Source of the DNA: DASYTH01 sp045806965
GTDB taxonomy: Bacteria; Actinomycetota; Actinomycetes; Mycobacteriales; Pseudonocardiaceae
Direction of reading: 5' to 3'
Length of the DNA: 64,000 bases
Assembly: GCA_045806965.1 (NCBI GenBank)
Contig: JBJMIG010000060.1
Coordinates: forward strand, 1-64,000
Numbering within the stretch: position 1 is the stretch's first letter; each line of letters starts with the position of its first letter. Shown one piece after another: positions 52,325-60,551 of this stretch. A program made the position numbers and the translations under genes. The notes beneath the pieces are model-generated. The model saw only the letters and a program-made list of their open reading frames with translations. It was not told the origin of the DNA and searched no databases.

Positions 52325-53887
52325 GTGTCCATCGTGTCGCGCCGCAGCCGCATCTGGCCAGTGCTCGCGGTGACGATGGCCGCGACGGTGGCGGCGGCCT
52401 GTACCGGGAAGCCGACCCCGCCGGCCTCCGGCGACCTCGCCGGAACCTCGCTGGTGATCGCGGTCGCCGAGGAGCCGGTCACGATGAACCCGCTCGCGGG
52501 CTACGCCGAACACGGCGCGGCGAAGATCTTCGACGGCCTGGTCGAGCACCGCGCGAACGGCTCGCTTCGCCCGGTGCTCACCACGGAGCTGCCGGAGCCC
52601 GCCCCGGACGGGATGTCGTGGACCGCCAAGCTGCGCGCCAACGTGACCTTCGCCGACGGCACCAGTTTCGACGCCGCCGACGTGGTAGCCACCTACAGGG
52701 CGATCCTCGACCCGCGCTACGCCTCCCCGCTGCGGCAACGGTTTCCGATGCTCAGCGGGATGCGGCAGGTGGACTCGGCGACGGTCCGCTTCGAGCTCTC
52801 CCGCCCCTACGCCCCGTTCCTCGAGTTGCTCGTGCTCGGCATCCTGCCGAGCGAGGCGCTCGCCACCCCGGCCCCGGTCACGAACACCCCCGATCCGCCG
52901 GCCGGCACCGGGCCCTACCGGCTCACCGAGTGGCAGCACGGCCAACGCCTCGTGCTCGAGGCCAACAAGTCGTACTTCGACGGGGTAGCGGCGATCACGA
53001 AGGTCACCGTGGAGTTCCGGGCCACCGACGACGACCGCGCGGCGCGGCTGCGGGAGGGCAAGCTGGACGGTGCCGCGCTGCCCCCGGCGTTGGCCCGCAC
53101 CTTCGAGAGTGCCACCGGCTTTCGGGTGGTCGCGCACACCGCGTCCGACCCGCACGCGATCCTGATGCCGCCGAGCGACCCGGTGACCGCCGATCCGGCC
53201 CTGCGCACCGCGCTGAACTACGGGATCAACCGGAAGGCGCTGGTGGACGGTCCGCTCGCCGGCAAGGGCAGCGAGGCGTCCACTCCGATGCCCGACGTGC
53301 TGGCCGAGTTCGTCGAACCGGCCGCGACCTACCCGTATGACGTGACCAGGGCGCTGGACCGGCTCAGCGCTGGCGGCTGGCTCCCCGGCGCGGACGGCAT
53401 GCGCATGAGGAACGGGCAGCCGGCCGCGTTCACGCTGCTCTACCACGGCGGTGACACCCTGGCCCGGGATCTGGCGACCGCGTTCGCCGCCGCCGCGCGG
53501 GGGATCGGCGTTGCGGTGACGCCGCGGGCGGTGGACACGCCGGGACTGCTCGCCCGTTCGGCCAAGGACGCCATGCTGGTCGACTTCGGCGACCCGTTCG
53601 ACCCCGACCTGCGGCTCTACGACCTGCTGCACTCCGGGGCCAACCCGACCATCGACGCCGCGCTGGAGTCCGGCCGCACGGCCACCGACCCGGCCCAGCG
53701 GGCCATCGCCTACCGCAAGTTACAGCGGGCCTACCTCGACGCGCCGAGCATGATCGTGCTGGTGGCGCCGGATCACACCTACATCATGCGGGACAACTGG
53801 AACGGCTACGAGCCGGTGGTCGACGCGGACAGCACCGACTTCACCTGGGGCGCCTGGTGGAACCTGAACAAGTGGACGCCCCGGTGA
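52325..53887 (+). CDS. Oligopeptide-type ABC substrate-binding lipoprotein (solo)
   Basis: A 520-residue family-5 solute-binding protein. The signal peptide ends VAAACTGK (lipobox Cys near residue 23). TSLVIAVAEEPVTMNPL, AAKIFDGLVEHRANGSLRPVLTTELP, FDAADVVATYRAILDP and GTGPYRLTEW are typical of DppA/OppA-like proteins. No permease or ATPase partner is adjacent, which is unusual. TAGGGT (52311-52316) ends 8 bases before GTG 52325; GTG 52334 is an alternative start. Confidence 0.9.
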   Translation: MSIVSRRSRIWPVLAVTMAATVAAACTGKPTPPASGDLAGTSLVIAVAEEPVTMNPLAGYAEHGAAKIFDGLVEHRANGSLRPVLTTELPEPAPDGMSWTAKLRANVTFADGTSFDAADVVATYRAILDPRYASPLRQRFPMLSGMRQVDSATVRFELSRPYAPFLELLVLGILPSEALATPAPVTNTPDPPAGTGPYRLTEWQHGQRLVLEANKSYFDGVAAITKVTVEFRATDDDRAARLREGKLDGAALPPALARTFESATGFRVVAHTASDPHAILMPPSDPVTADPALRTALNYGINRKALVDGPLAGKGSEASTPMPDVLAEFVEPAATYPYDVTRALDRLSAGGWLPGADGMRMRNGQPAAFTLLYHGGDTLARDLATAFAAAARGIGVAVTPRAVDTPGLLARSAKDAMLVDFGDPFDPDLRLYDLLHSGANPTIDAALESGRTATDPAQRAIAYRKLQRAYLDAPSMIVLVAPDHTYIMRDNWNGYEPVVDADSTDFTWGAWWNLNKWTPR

Positions 53888-53905
53888 GACAACTACCCTG
53901 ACCGC

Positions 53906-55222
53906 ATGCTCTCCCGTATCGATCTGCGTGACCGGTTGCCTGCCCCGGCCGAGCTCCGGGCCGTGTTGCCGAGGGCCGAGGTGGACGTGGACGCGGTGCT
54001 GCACCGGGTGCGGCCGCTGGTCGAGGCGGTCCGCGAGCGTGGGGTCGAGGCCGTGCTCGAGTTCACCGAGCAGTTCGACAAGGTGCGTCCGGCCGCCGTC
54101 CGGGTGCCCGGCGCCCGGCTCGAGGCCGCGCTGGACGAGCTTGACCCGGCGGTGCGGGAGGCGTTGCGGGAGTCGATCGGCCGGGCCCGCGCGGTGCATG
54201 CCGACCAGCGGCGCACGGACGTGACCACCCAGGTGGTGCCGGGCGGCACGGTGACCGAGCGCTGGGTGCCGGTTGGCCGGGTCGGGCTGTACGCCCCGGG
54301 CGGGCTGGCGGTGTATCCGTCCAGCGTGATCATGAACGTGGTGCCGGCGCAGACCGCCGGGGTCGGCTCGCTGGTGCTCTGCTCGCCCCCGCAGGTCGAG
54401 TTCGGCGGGCTACCGCACCCCACGATCTTGGCCGCGGCCGCGCTGCTGGACGTGACCGAGGTATGGGCGGCCGGTGGAGCGCAAGCCGTGGCGCTGCTGG
54501 CTTTCGGCGGTACCGACACGGACGGCGCCGAGCTCGCGGCGGTCGATCTGGTCACCGGGCCGGGAAACATCTACGTGACGGCGGCGAAGCGGTTGCTGCG
54601 CGGCCAGATCGGCATCGACTCCGAGGCCGGGCCGACCGAGATCGCGGTGCTCGCCGACGAGACCGCGGACCCGGTGCACGTGGCCGCGGACCTGATCAGC
54701 CAGGCCGAGCACGACACGCTGGCGGCCAGCGTGCTGGTCACCGACTCGGTCGCGCTGGCCGACGCCGTGGACGCCGAACTGGTCCGGCAGGTCGGTGCCA
54801 CCAAGCACACCGAGCGGATCGCGACGGCGTTGCGCGGCCGGCAGTCCGGTTGTGTGCTGGTGTCCACTGTGGACGACGGGCTGCGGGTGGTGGACGCGTA
54901 CGCGGCCGAGCACCTGGAGATCCAGACCGCGCACGCGCGCGAGGTGGCCGGCCGGGTGCGGAACGCGGGAGCCGTGTTCGTCGGCCCGCACGCCCCGGTC
55001 TCGCTCGGTGACTACTGCGCCGGCTCCAACCACGTGCTGCCAACCGGTGGTTGTGCCAGGCACTCGTCGGGCCTGTCGGTGCAGACATTTCTGCGCGGCA
55101 TCCAGGTGATCGACTACACCGAGGAGGCGCTGCGCGCGGTGGCCGGCAAGGTGGTGGCGCTGGCGAACGCCGAGGACCTGCCGGCGCACGGGCAGGCCGT
55201 GACCGCGAGGTTCCGGTCATGA
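53906..55222 (+). CDS. hisD: Histidinol dehydrogenase HisD
   Basis: Zinc/NAD enzyme for the last two oxidations of histidine synthesis. The 438-residue protein has GRVGLYAPGGLAVYPSSVIMNVVPAQTAGV, EAGPTEIAVLAD, DLISQAEHDT (zinc-site region) and AGSNHVLPTGG. TACCCT (53894-53899) ends 6 bases before the ATG, so a leaderless start is likely. It heads the hisD-hisC-hisB run; the stop overlaps the hisC ATG. Confidence 0.97.
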   Translation: MLSRIDLRDRLPAPAELRAVLPRAEVDVDAVLHRVRPLVEAVRERGVEAVLEFTEQFDKVRPAAVRVPGARLEAALDELDPAVREALRESIGRARAVHADQRRTDVTTQVVPGGTVTERWVPVGRVGLYAPGGLAVYPSSVIMNVVPAQTAGVGSLVLCSPPQVEFGGLPHPTILAAAALLDVTEVWAAGGAQAVALLAFGGTDTDGAELAAVDLVTGPGNIYVTAAKRLLRGQIGIDSEAGPTEIAVLADETADPVHVAADLISQAEHDTLAASVLVTDSVALADAVDAELVRQVGATKHTERIATALRGRQSGCVLVSTVDDGLRVVDAYAAEHLEIQTAHAREVAGRVRNAGAVFVGPHAPVSLGDYCAGSNHVLPTGGCARHSSGLSVQTFLRGIQVIDYTEEALRAVAGKVVALANAEDLPAHGQAVTARFRS

Positions 55223-56313
55223 TCGGCGACGAGGTCAGCATCGACGAGCTGCCGCTGCGCGACGACCTGCGCGGCCGCACGCCCTACGGCGCGCCCCAGC
55301 TGGATGTGCCGTTCCGGCTCAACACCAACGAGAACCCCTACCCGCCACCGCCCGCGCTGGTCGCCGACGTGACCGCGGCCGCGCGGCAGGTGGCAGCCTC
55401 CCTGCACCGCTACCCGGACCGCGACGCGGTCGCCCTGCGCGCGGACCTCGCGCGGTATCTGTCCGAGTCCACCGGGGTCGAGCTGGCGACGGAGAACCTG
55501 TGGGCGGCCAACGGGTCCAACGAGATCCTCCAGCAGGTGCTCCAGGCGTTCGGCGGCCCGGACCGGGTGGCGCTCGGCTTCGAGCCGTCCTACTCGATGC
55601 ACCCGATCATCGCCGCCGGCACCCGCACCGAGTGGGCGCCCACCCCGCGCCGGACCGACTTCACCGTGGACCCGAGCGCGGCGGCCCGCATCGTCGCCGA
55701 ACGCCGGCCGGACGTGGTGTTCGTGACCAGCCCGAACAACCCGACCGGCGGCTCGATCCCGCTGACCGGCCTGCGCGAGCTGGTCCGCGCCGCGCCCGCG
55801 TTGGTGGTGGTCGACGAGGCCTACGCGGAGTTCTCCTCGCAACCCAGCGCAACGCACCTGCTCACGGAGTTCCCGGCCAAGGTGATCGTGAGCCGGACCA
55901 TGAGCAAGGCGTTCGCGTTCGCCGGTGGCCGGCTGGGCTACCTCGCCGCGGCACCGGCCATTGTGGACGCGCTCCAGCTGGTGCGCCTGCCGTATCACCT
56001 GTCGTCGTTGACCCAGGCCGCGGCCAGGGCGGCGCTGCGGCACGCCAAGGACACCCTGCGCTCGGTGCACGCGCTGTGCGCCGAACGGGACCGGGTGGTG
56101 GACGCGCTCGCCGGCATGGGCCTGCGTCCGGTACACAGCGACGCCAACTTCGTCCTCTTCGGACATTTCGACAACGCCAAGTCGGCCTGGAAATCCTATG
56201 TAGACAAGGGGGTGCTGGTCAGGGATGTGGGTATTCCGCACCACCTGAGGGTTACCATCGGCACTCCGCTGGAGAACGACGCGTTCCTGCTAGCGAGCAA
56301 GGAGATCAGGTGA
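55219..56313 (+). CDS. hisC: Histidinol-phosphate aminotransferase HisC
   Basis: PLP aminotransferase, 364 residues. FRLNTNENPYPPP at the N-terminus, SPNNPTGGSIP, VVDEAYAEFSS and the cofactor lysine in SRTMSKAFAFAGGRLGYL are all present. It overlaps hisD by four bases (ATGA) and hisB by four bases (GTGA). Confidence 0.96.
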   Translation: MIGDEVSIDELPLRDDLRGRTPYGAPQLDVPFRLNTNENPYPPPPALVADVTAAARQVAASLHRYPDRDAVALRADLARYLSESTGVELATENLWAANGSNEILQQVLQAFGGPDRVALGFEPSYSMHPIIAAGTRTEWAPTPRRTDFTVDPSAAARIVAERRPDVVFVTSPNNPTGGSIPLTGLRELVRAAPALVVVDEAYAEFSSQPSATHLLTEFPAKVIVSRTMSKAFAFAGGRLGYLAAAPAIVDALQLVRLPYHLSSLTQAAARAALRHAKDTLRSVHALCAERDRVVDALAGMGLRPVHSDANFVLFGHFDNAKSAWKSYVDKGVLVRDVGIPHHLRVTIGTPLENDAFLLASKEIR

Positions 56314-56909
56314 ACCGGATCGCCACCGTCGAGCGGACCACCCGGGAGTCGAAGGTGACCGTCGAGCTCAACCTCGACGGCACCGGCACCGCCGACGTGT
56401 CCACCGGAGTGCCATTCTACGACCACATGTTGACCTCGTTCGGGGTGCACGGCGCGTTCGATCTGACCGTGCGGGCCGCCGGGGACGTGGACGTGGACGC
56501 GCACCACACGGTTGAGGACGTGGCCATCGTGCTCGGCGAGGCGATCCGGCAAGCGTTGGGCGCCAAGGAGGGCATCCGGCGCTTCGGCGACGCGTGGATC
56601 CCGATGGACGAGACCCTGGCGCACGCGGCGGTGGATGTGTCCGGCCGGCCCTACTGTGTGCTCACCGGCGAGCCCGAGGCGCTGGTCGGTTTCGTGGTCG
56701 GCGGCAACTATCCGACCGTGCTGAACCGGCACGTGTTCGAGTCGCTTGCCTTCCACGCCCAACTGGCGCTGCACGTGCGGGTGCTGCACGGTCGGGATCC
56801 GCACCACATCACCGAGGCCCAGTACAAGGCGCTGGCCAGGGCATTGCGCGCGGCGGTCGAGCCGGATCCGCGGATCGGTGGGGTGCCGTCCACCAAGGGC
56901 GTGCTGTGA
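56310..56909 (+). CDS. hisB: Imidazoleglycerol-phosphate dehydratase HisB
   Basis: Manganese-dependent dehydratase, 199 residues, the monofunctional type without a phosphatase domain. The metal-binding repeats FYDHMLTSFGVHG, DAHHTVEDVAI, FESLAFHAQLALHV and DPHHITEAQYKALARAL are visible. GTG start overlaps the hisC stop. Its own stop overlaps the GTG of a beta-lactamase-like gene, not hisH as usual. Confidence 0.96.
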   Translation: MNRIATVERTTRESKVTVELNLDGTGTADVSTGVPFYDHMLTSFGVHGAFDLTVRAAGDVDVDAHHTVEDVAIVLGEAIRQALGAKEGIRRFGDAWIPMDETLAHAAVDVSGRPYCVLTGEPEALVGFVVGGNYPTVLNRHVFESLAFHAQLALHVRVLHGRDPHHITEAQYKALARALRAAVEPDPRIGGVPSTKGVL

Positions 56910-57838
56910 AGCCGCACCCTTTCGGTGCCGCCCGTCGTCCAGGTGACCCCGGAGCTGACTCGCAGATCGCCGGGAAGTACCGGCGCGAGGTGGCCACGGC
57001 CGGCGGCACCTGGTCGTCGATGATCAGCGTGGTTGGCCAGCCCGCGGTCGCCGACGGCGCGGACACCGTCGTGCAGGCGTACAGCGTGAACAAGATCGCG
57101 GTGGCCACCGCGGTGCTGGACAAGATCGACCGCGGGCTGCTCACGCTGGACCAGCGGGTGGACGTCACCGCGGACATCGTCATCGCGGACACCGATGCAT
57201 TCCTGGCATTGGACGGCGCCTACCCGAGCTCGATCACCCTCGGGCACGTGATGGCCATGCTGCTCACCGTCTCGGACAACACCTGCGTGCGGCTGTGTGG
57301 CCTGGTCTGCCCGGCCGCCGAGCTCAACGAGATCCTGCGCGCCAAGGGTTTCGTGCAGACCCAGGTGGTGCCGGTCGCCAACGCCAACCGGTTCTTCCTC
57401 GGCACCACCACGCCCGCCGAGACGCACACGTTGCTGCGCAACCTGGTCAATGGCACGCTGCTCGCCGGGTCGTCCACTCGGTACCTGCTCAACGTGCTGC
57501 GCGGCCTGAGCGCGTTCACCGACGGGGTGCGGCTGAACCTGTCCTCGGACGAGCGGCTGCGGGTGGCCACCAAGGCCGGCTGGTTCGCCGACGGCCGCAA
57601 CGAAGCCGGTGTGATCTTCGACGCCGCCGGGGCGCCGGTGGTGACCTACGCGATGTTCGCCGCAGGTCCGTTCCGGGGCGACGCGGCGGCCAACGACGCC
57701 AACTTCGGTGCCACCCATCCCGCGCTGCGGGCCAGGGCGGCTCTCGGCCGCACCATGGTCGACGCCGTGTCCCGGCTCTCCGGCGGCACCGCGCACACCT
57801 TCGGCGTCAACGCGTACCGGCCGTGCAACGGCGGCTAA
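56906..57838 (+). CDS. Class A beta-lactamase-like serine hydrolase, inserted in the his operon
   Basis: A 310-residue protein with the class A/PBP fold motifs SVNK (YSVNKIAVATAVLDKI) and SDN (LLTVSDNTCVRLCG). The third motif is KAG (VATKAGWFADGRNEAG) instead of KTG. No clear signal peptide is seen at the chosen GTG, which would be odd for a lactamase, so the protein may be cytoplasmic and have another substrate. It overlaps hisB by four bases (GTGA) and should be cotranslated with it. Confidence 0.8.
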   Translation: MKPHPFGAARRPGDPGADSQIAGKYRREVATAGGTWSSMISVVGQPAVADGADTVVQAYSVNKIAVATAVLDKIDRGLLTLDQRVDVTADIVIADTDAFLALDGAYPSSITLGHVMAMLLTVSDNTCVRLCGLVCPAAELNEILRAKGFVQTQVVPVANANRFFLGTTTPAETHTLLRNLVNGTLLAGSSTRYLLNVLRGLSAFTDGVRLNLSSDERLRVATKAGWFADGRNEAGVIFDAAGAPVVTYAMFAAGPFRGDAAANDANFGATHPALRARAALGRTMVDAVSRLSGGTAHTFGVNAYRPCNGG

Positions 57839-57849
57839 GCTGCGCGGTC

Positions 57850-58008
57850 GTGTCCAAGGAAGTCCCGGTCATTCTGCTGCTCGCGCTCGCCGGATTCCTG
57901 CTCGGCGGGGTGTACACGACCTGGAAGTCGACCCGCCGGCTGGCCGTCGTGTTGTTGGTGCTGGCGGTGCTGGCCGCGGGTGGCGCGCTGGCCTGGCTGG
58001 CGTCCTGA
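57850..58008 (+). CDS. Small two-helix membrane protein
   Basis: A 52-residue hydrophobic protein (VSKEVPVILLLALAGFLLGGVYTTWKSTRRLAVVLLVLAVLAAGGALAWLAS by key parts: two helices, about 6-24 and 30-50, joined by WKSTRR). TAAGCT (57836-57841) ends 8 bases before the GTG, supporting a real leaderless gene. The function is unknown. It lies in the interrupted his locus, convergent with the SoxR-type gene 3 bases away. Confidence 0.65.
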   Translation: MSKEVPVILLLALAGFLLGGVYTTWKSTRRLAVVLLVLAVLAAGGALAWLAS

Positions 58009-58011
58009 GGA

Positions 58012-58473
58012 CTAGAGCCCGCCCTCGCTCGCCGCCTTGAGGCCGGACGCGCCGGGGCCGAGCCGGGCCAGCCGGTCCTCCTGGTTCATCAGCGTGCAGG
58101 ACTTGAGTGACAGGCAGCCGCATCCAATGCAGACGGTCAGCCGGTCGCGCAGCCGGTGTAGCGCATCGATCCTGGCGTCCAGTTCGGCCCGCCAGGCGTG
58201 GGACAGCCGCGCCCAGTCGGACTTGGTCGGGGTGCGGCGCTCCGGCAGGTTCTCCAGCGCCTCGTGGATCTCCTCGAGGCTGAGCCCGACCCGTTGCGCG
58301 GTGCGGATGAACGCGAGCCGGCGCAGCACCGCGCGGTGGTAGCGGCGCTGGTTGCCGGTGGTGCGCTCGGCGGCGATGAGGCCGCGCTCCTCGTAGAACC
58401 GCAGCGCGGTATGCGGGATCCCGCTCCGATCGGCGACTTCGCCGATGGTCAACGTGTCGGGAAGCTTGGACAC
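58012..58473 (-). CDS. soxR: SoxR-type MerR regulator
   Basis: A 153-residue MerR-family protein. The winged helix is LTIGEVADRSGIPHTALRFYEERGLI, followed by a dimerising helix and the [2Fe-2S] cysteine set Cx2CxCx5C at C115, C118, C120 and C126 (VCIGCGCLSLKSC), the hallmark of redox-sensing SoxR. I chose GTG 58473 because TAGGGT (58481-58486 on the - strand) ends 7 bases upstream; an upstream ATG at 58503 lies inside the operator palindrome. In actinobacteria SoxR senses redox-active metabolites. Confidence 0.9.
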   Translation of the reverse strand: MSKLPDTLTIGEVADRSGIPHTALRFYEERGLIAAERTTGNQRRYHRAVLRRLAFIRTAQRVGLSLEEIHEALENLPERRTPTKSDWARLSHAWRAELDARIDALHRLRDRLTVCIGCGCLSLKSCTLMNQEDRLARLGPGASGLKAASEGGL

Positions 58474-58480
58474 TTCACCG

Positions 58481-58518
58481 ACCCTACCCTCGACCTCGAC
58501 CATGGTCGAGGTTAGCCT
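58481..58518. promoter_or_regulatory. Divergent soxR/hisH promoters sharing an 18-bp palindrome
   Basis: CCTCGACCATGGTCGAGG (58494-58511) is a perfect palindrome with the CCTC...GAGG ends of a SoxR box. Leftward, TAGGGT (58481-58486 complement) is the soxR -10; rightward, TAGCCT (58513-58518) is the hisH -10, 6 bases before GTG 58525. TCGACC on each strand (58490-58495 and 58504-58509 complement) lies 17 bases from its -10, as a weak -35 would. Confidence 0.75.
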
Positions 58519-58524
58519 TGGCGG

Positions 58525-59157
58525 GTGGCACGTGTGGTGGTACTCGACTACGGATCGGGCAACCTGCGGTCCGCCGAGCGGGCGCTGCGCCGGGTGGGCG
58601 CGGACGTCGAGGTGACCGGCGACTTTCAGGCCGCACTGGACTGCGACGGCCTGGTGGTACCCGGGGTGGGTGCGTTCGCCGCGTGTATGCGGGGCCTGCG
58701 CGCGGCGCGGGGAGAGCGGATCGTCGGCCGGCGGCTGGCCGGGAACCGGCCGGTGCTGGGCATCTGTGTCGGTATGCAGATTCTGTTCGAGCGGGGCATC
58801 GAGCACGGGGTGGAGGCCGAGGGCTGCGGGGAGTGGCCCGGCACGGTGGACCGGCTGGAGGCGGAGATCGTGCCGCACATGGGCTGGAACACGGTGCGCG
58901 CGCCGGCGGCGTCGGTGCTGTTCGACGGTTTGCCGCCGGACACCCGGTTCTATTTTGTCCACTCCTACGCGGCGCGCAGGTGGGAGCTGGACGTCCGGCC
59001 GCCGTTTCCGGAACCGCTGGTGACCTGGGCGACGCACGGCGACGATTTCGTTGCGGCGGTGGAGAACGGCCCGCTCTCGGCGACCCAGTTCCACCCGGAG
59101 AAGTCCGGCGATGCCGGGGCGGAGCTGCTGCGGAACTGGCTCAAGGGGGTGGCCTAG
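58525..59157 (+). CDS. hisH: Imidazole glycerol phosphate synthase glutaminase subunit HisH
   Basis: Class I glutamine amidotransferase that feeds ammonia to HisF. The 210-residue protein has VVLDYGSGNLRSAERAL, the catalytic C81 in LGICVGMQ and H190/E192 in QFHPEKSG. The promoter region is shared with the divergent soxR, so hisH may be transcribed separately from hisDCB. The 3' end overlaps the convergent regulator gene by 17 bases. No hisF is in the window. Confidence 0.95.
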   Translation: MARVVVLDYGSGNLRSAERALRRVGADVEVTGDFQAALDCDGLVVPGVGAFAACMRGLRAARGERIVGRRLAGNRPVLGICVGMQILFERGIEHGVEAEGCGEWPGTVDRLEAEIVPHMGWNTVRAPAASVLFDGLPPDTRFYFVHSYAARRWELDVRPPFPEPLVTWATHGDDFVAAVENGPLSATQFHPEKSGDAGAELLRNWLKGVA

Positions 59158-59533
59158 GCACGCCGGGGGTGACCGGAACCGGCCCGGGGCCGTCCTCTTC
59201 GGACTGTCCGGTTCCGGAGGAGCGGTCCCTAGTTGTGTGCTTGGCGACCAGGGCGCGCAGGGCGGCAATCTCCTGGGCGAGCGCCGTGCGGCCCTCGGTG
59301 GTGATGCTGACCCAGGTCTTGGGCCTGCGGCCGTCGTAGCCCTTCTCGACCTGGACCAGGCTCGCGGCCTCGAGCACGCTGATGTGCCTGGAGAGGTTTC
59401 CCGCGGTGAGCTCCAGCGCGTCGCGCAGGTAGCCGAACTCGACCCGTTTGGACTCCGCGGCCACCGTGAGGATGCCGAGCCGGTGCTTCTGGTGAACCAC
59501 GTCGTCGAGCCCGTTGGTGGGGTGCTCGGTCAT
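59141..59533 (-). CDS. Winged-helix transcriptional regulator
   Basis: A 130-residue one-domain winged helix of the small MarR/PadR/ArsR-like (HTH_34) type: LDDVVHQKHRLGILTVAAESKRVEFGYLRDALELTAGNLSRHISVLEAASLVQVEKGYDGRRPKTWVSITTEGRTAL by its key helices and wing (GYDGRRPKTW). The C-terminal tail is Pro/Gly-rich. Its ATG overlaps the stop of the membrane-protein gene upstream by four bases, a common pairing in which the regulator controls its own operon. Confidence 0.87.
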   Translation of the reverse strand: MTEHPTNGLDDVVHQKHRLGILTVAAESKRVEFGYLRDALELTAGNLSRHISVLEAASLVQVEKGYDGRRPKTWVSITTEGRTALAQEIAALRALVAKHTTRDRSSGTGQSEEDGPGPVPVTPGVPRPPP

Positions 59534-60420
59534 CGCGCCGCGCTCCGGCCGGTCAGCGCCACCACGCCCGCACCGGCGATCAGGACCGCGGCGGGCAGCA
59601 GCAGCTGTCCGAACACCAGCAGTTGCAGTGCGTCGGGTGTCCAGCCGAGCCGGTAGAGCACGTTGTCGAGGTTCGCCAGGTTGGCCAGCAGTGCGGCCGC
59701 GCCGAAGGCGACGCCGATCCCGCCGAGCAGCACGTTTCGTTCCAGCCAGGCCAGTGCCAGCAGCCCGGCCGCGATCACCAGCAGCGCGGCGAAGCCGTAG
59801 ATCAGGTACACGCCGAGCGCGGAGAAGGCCACCATGGCAAGCAGAACTCCGGCGAACAGACCGCCGGCGCGGGGGATGGCGCCCCGGCGCGGCCGGGTAC
59901 ACCAGAACAGCACGGCGGCGGCCGCGGCCGCGGCCCCGATCAGGATCGGCAGGTTCACCGCGGGCGTGCTGTACAGCGCGGTGCGCGCCGGCACCAGTTC
60001 GTCCAGCAGAGGAACGCCGAGGACGAATCCGGCCAGCGCGGCGCCGGCGGCGACCAGGTAGGCCGTGGTGTCGGTCTCGACCCCGACACGCAGCGCCCGG
60101 CGCCGGTACCACCAGGCGGTCGCCGCGAAGCCGCCGACGATCGCGAGGAACCAGTACCACGAGATCAGGTTCGGATACTTGACGTCCGAGAACGATCCAA
60201 CGCCGTTGAACAGCGGGAACGCGCCCGGGTAGAGGGTGTAGAAGACCACCCCGTTCTCGCCGAACGGCGGCCATTCGATGGGCACGTAGCACAGCGGCGC
60301 CAGCAGGATCAGCACGCCGAACAGCAACAGGGGAAACGCCGAGGCGCGACGGTCGCGCCGGGCCTGGTGGCGCAGCGTGCGGACATCGGCGAGCAGCTCC
60401 TCGGCACTGGCATCGGTCAT
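59530..60420 (-). CDS. Polytopic membrane protein paired with a winged-helix regulator
   Basis: Unrecognised 296-residue protein. A hydrophilic N-terminus (TDASAEELLADVRTLRHQARRDRRAS) leads to about seven or eight membrane helices from residue ~30. A loop with YPNLISWYWFLAIVGG is distinctive. No transport or enzyme motif is seen. ATG 60420 is chosen; a longer start in front would read through the promoter repeat. It is cotranscribed with the regulator that follows. Confidence 0.8.
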   Translation of the reverse strand: MTDASAEELLADVRTLRHQARRDRRASAFPLLLFGVLILLAPLCYVPIEWPPFGENGVVFYTLYPGAFPLFNGVGSFSDVKYPNLISWYWFLAIVGGFAATAWWYRRRALRVGVETDTTAYLVAAGAALAGFVLGVPLLDELVPARTALYSTPAVNLPILIGAAAAAAAVLFWCTRPRRGAIPRAGGLFAGVLLAMVAFSALGVYLIYGFAALLVIAAGLLALAWLERNVLLGGIGVAFGAAALLANLANLDNVLYRLGWTPDALQLLVFGQLLLPAAVLIAGAGVVALTGRSAAR

Positions 60421-60427
60421 GCCAATA

Positions 60428-60457
60428 AGTTTGTAATGCAAACTAGTTGTGCGTCAA
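60428..60457 (-). promoter_or_regulatory. Promoter and inverted repeat of the membrane-protein/regulator pair
   Basis: On the - strand TTGACG (60452-60457) is a good -35 and TACAAA (60430-60435) a -10 at a 16-base spacing, ending 9 bases before the ATG. AGTTTG-TAATG-CAAACT (60428-60444) is a perfect 6-bp inverted repeat over the -10. The segment is A/T-rich for this genome. A site for the winged-helix regulator is likely. Confidence 0.65.
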
Positions 60458-60551
60458 GTCACGGGACGGTGACGCAGGCCGGTCGGCGGCGTCGGCCTCG
60501 GGACGCGCGGCGGGCTGCCGGTGGGCGGGTCCGCGTCGCTAACCTGCCGGG

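Noticed and set aside
58494..58503. ATG at 58501-58503 (complement) as the SoxR start
   Set aside because: It lies inside the operator palindrome and upstream of the -10 box that best explains GTG 58473.
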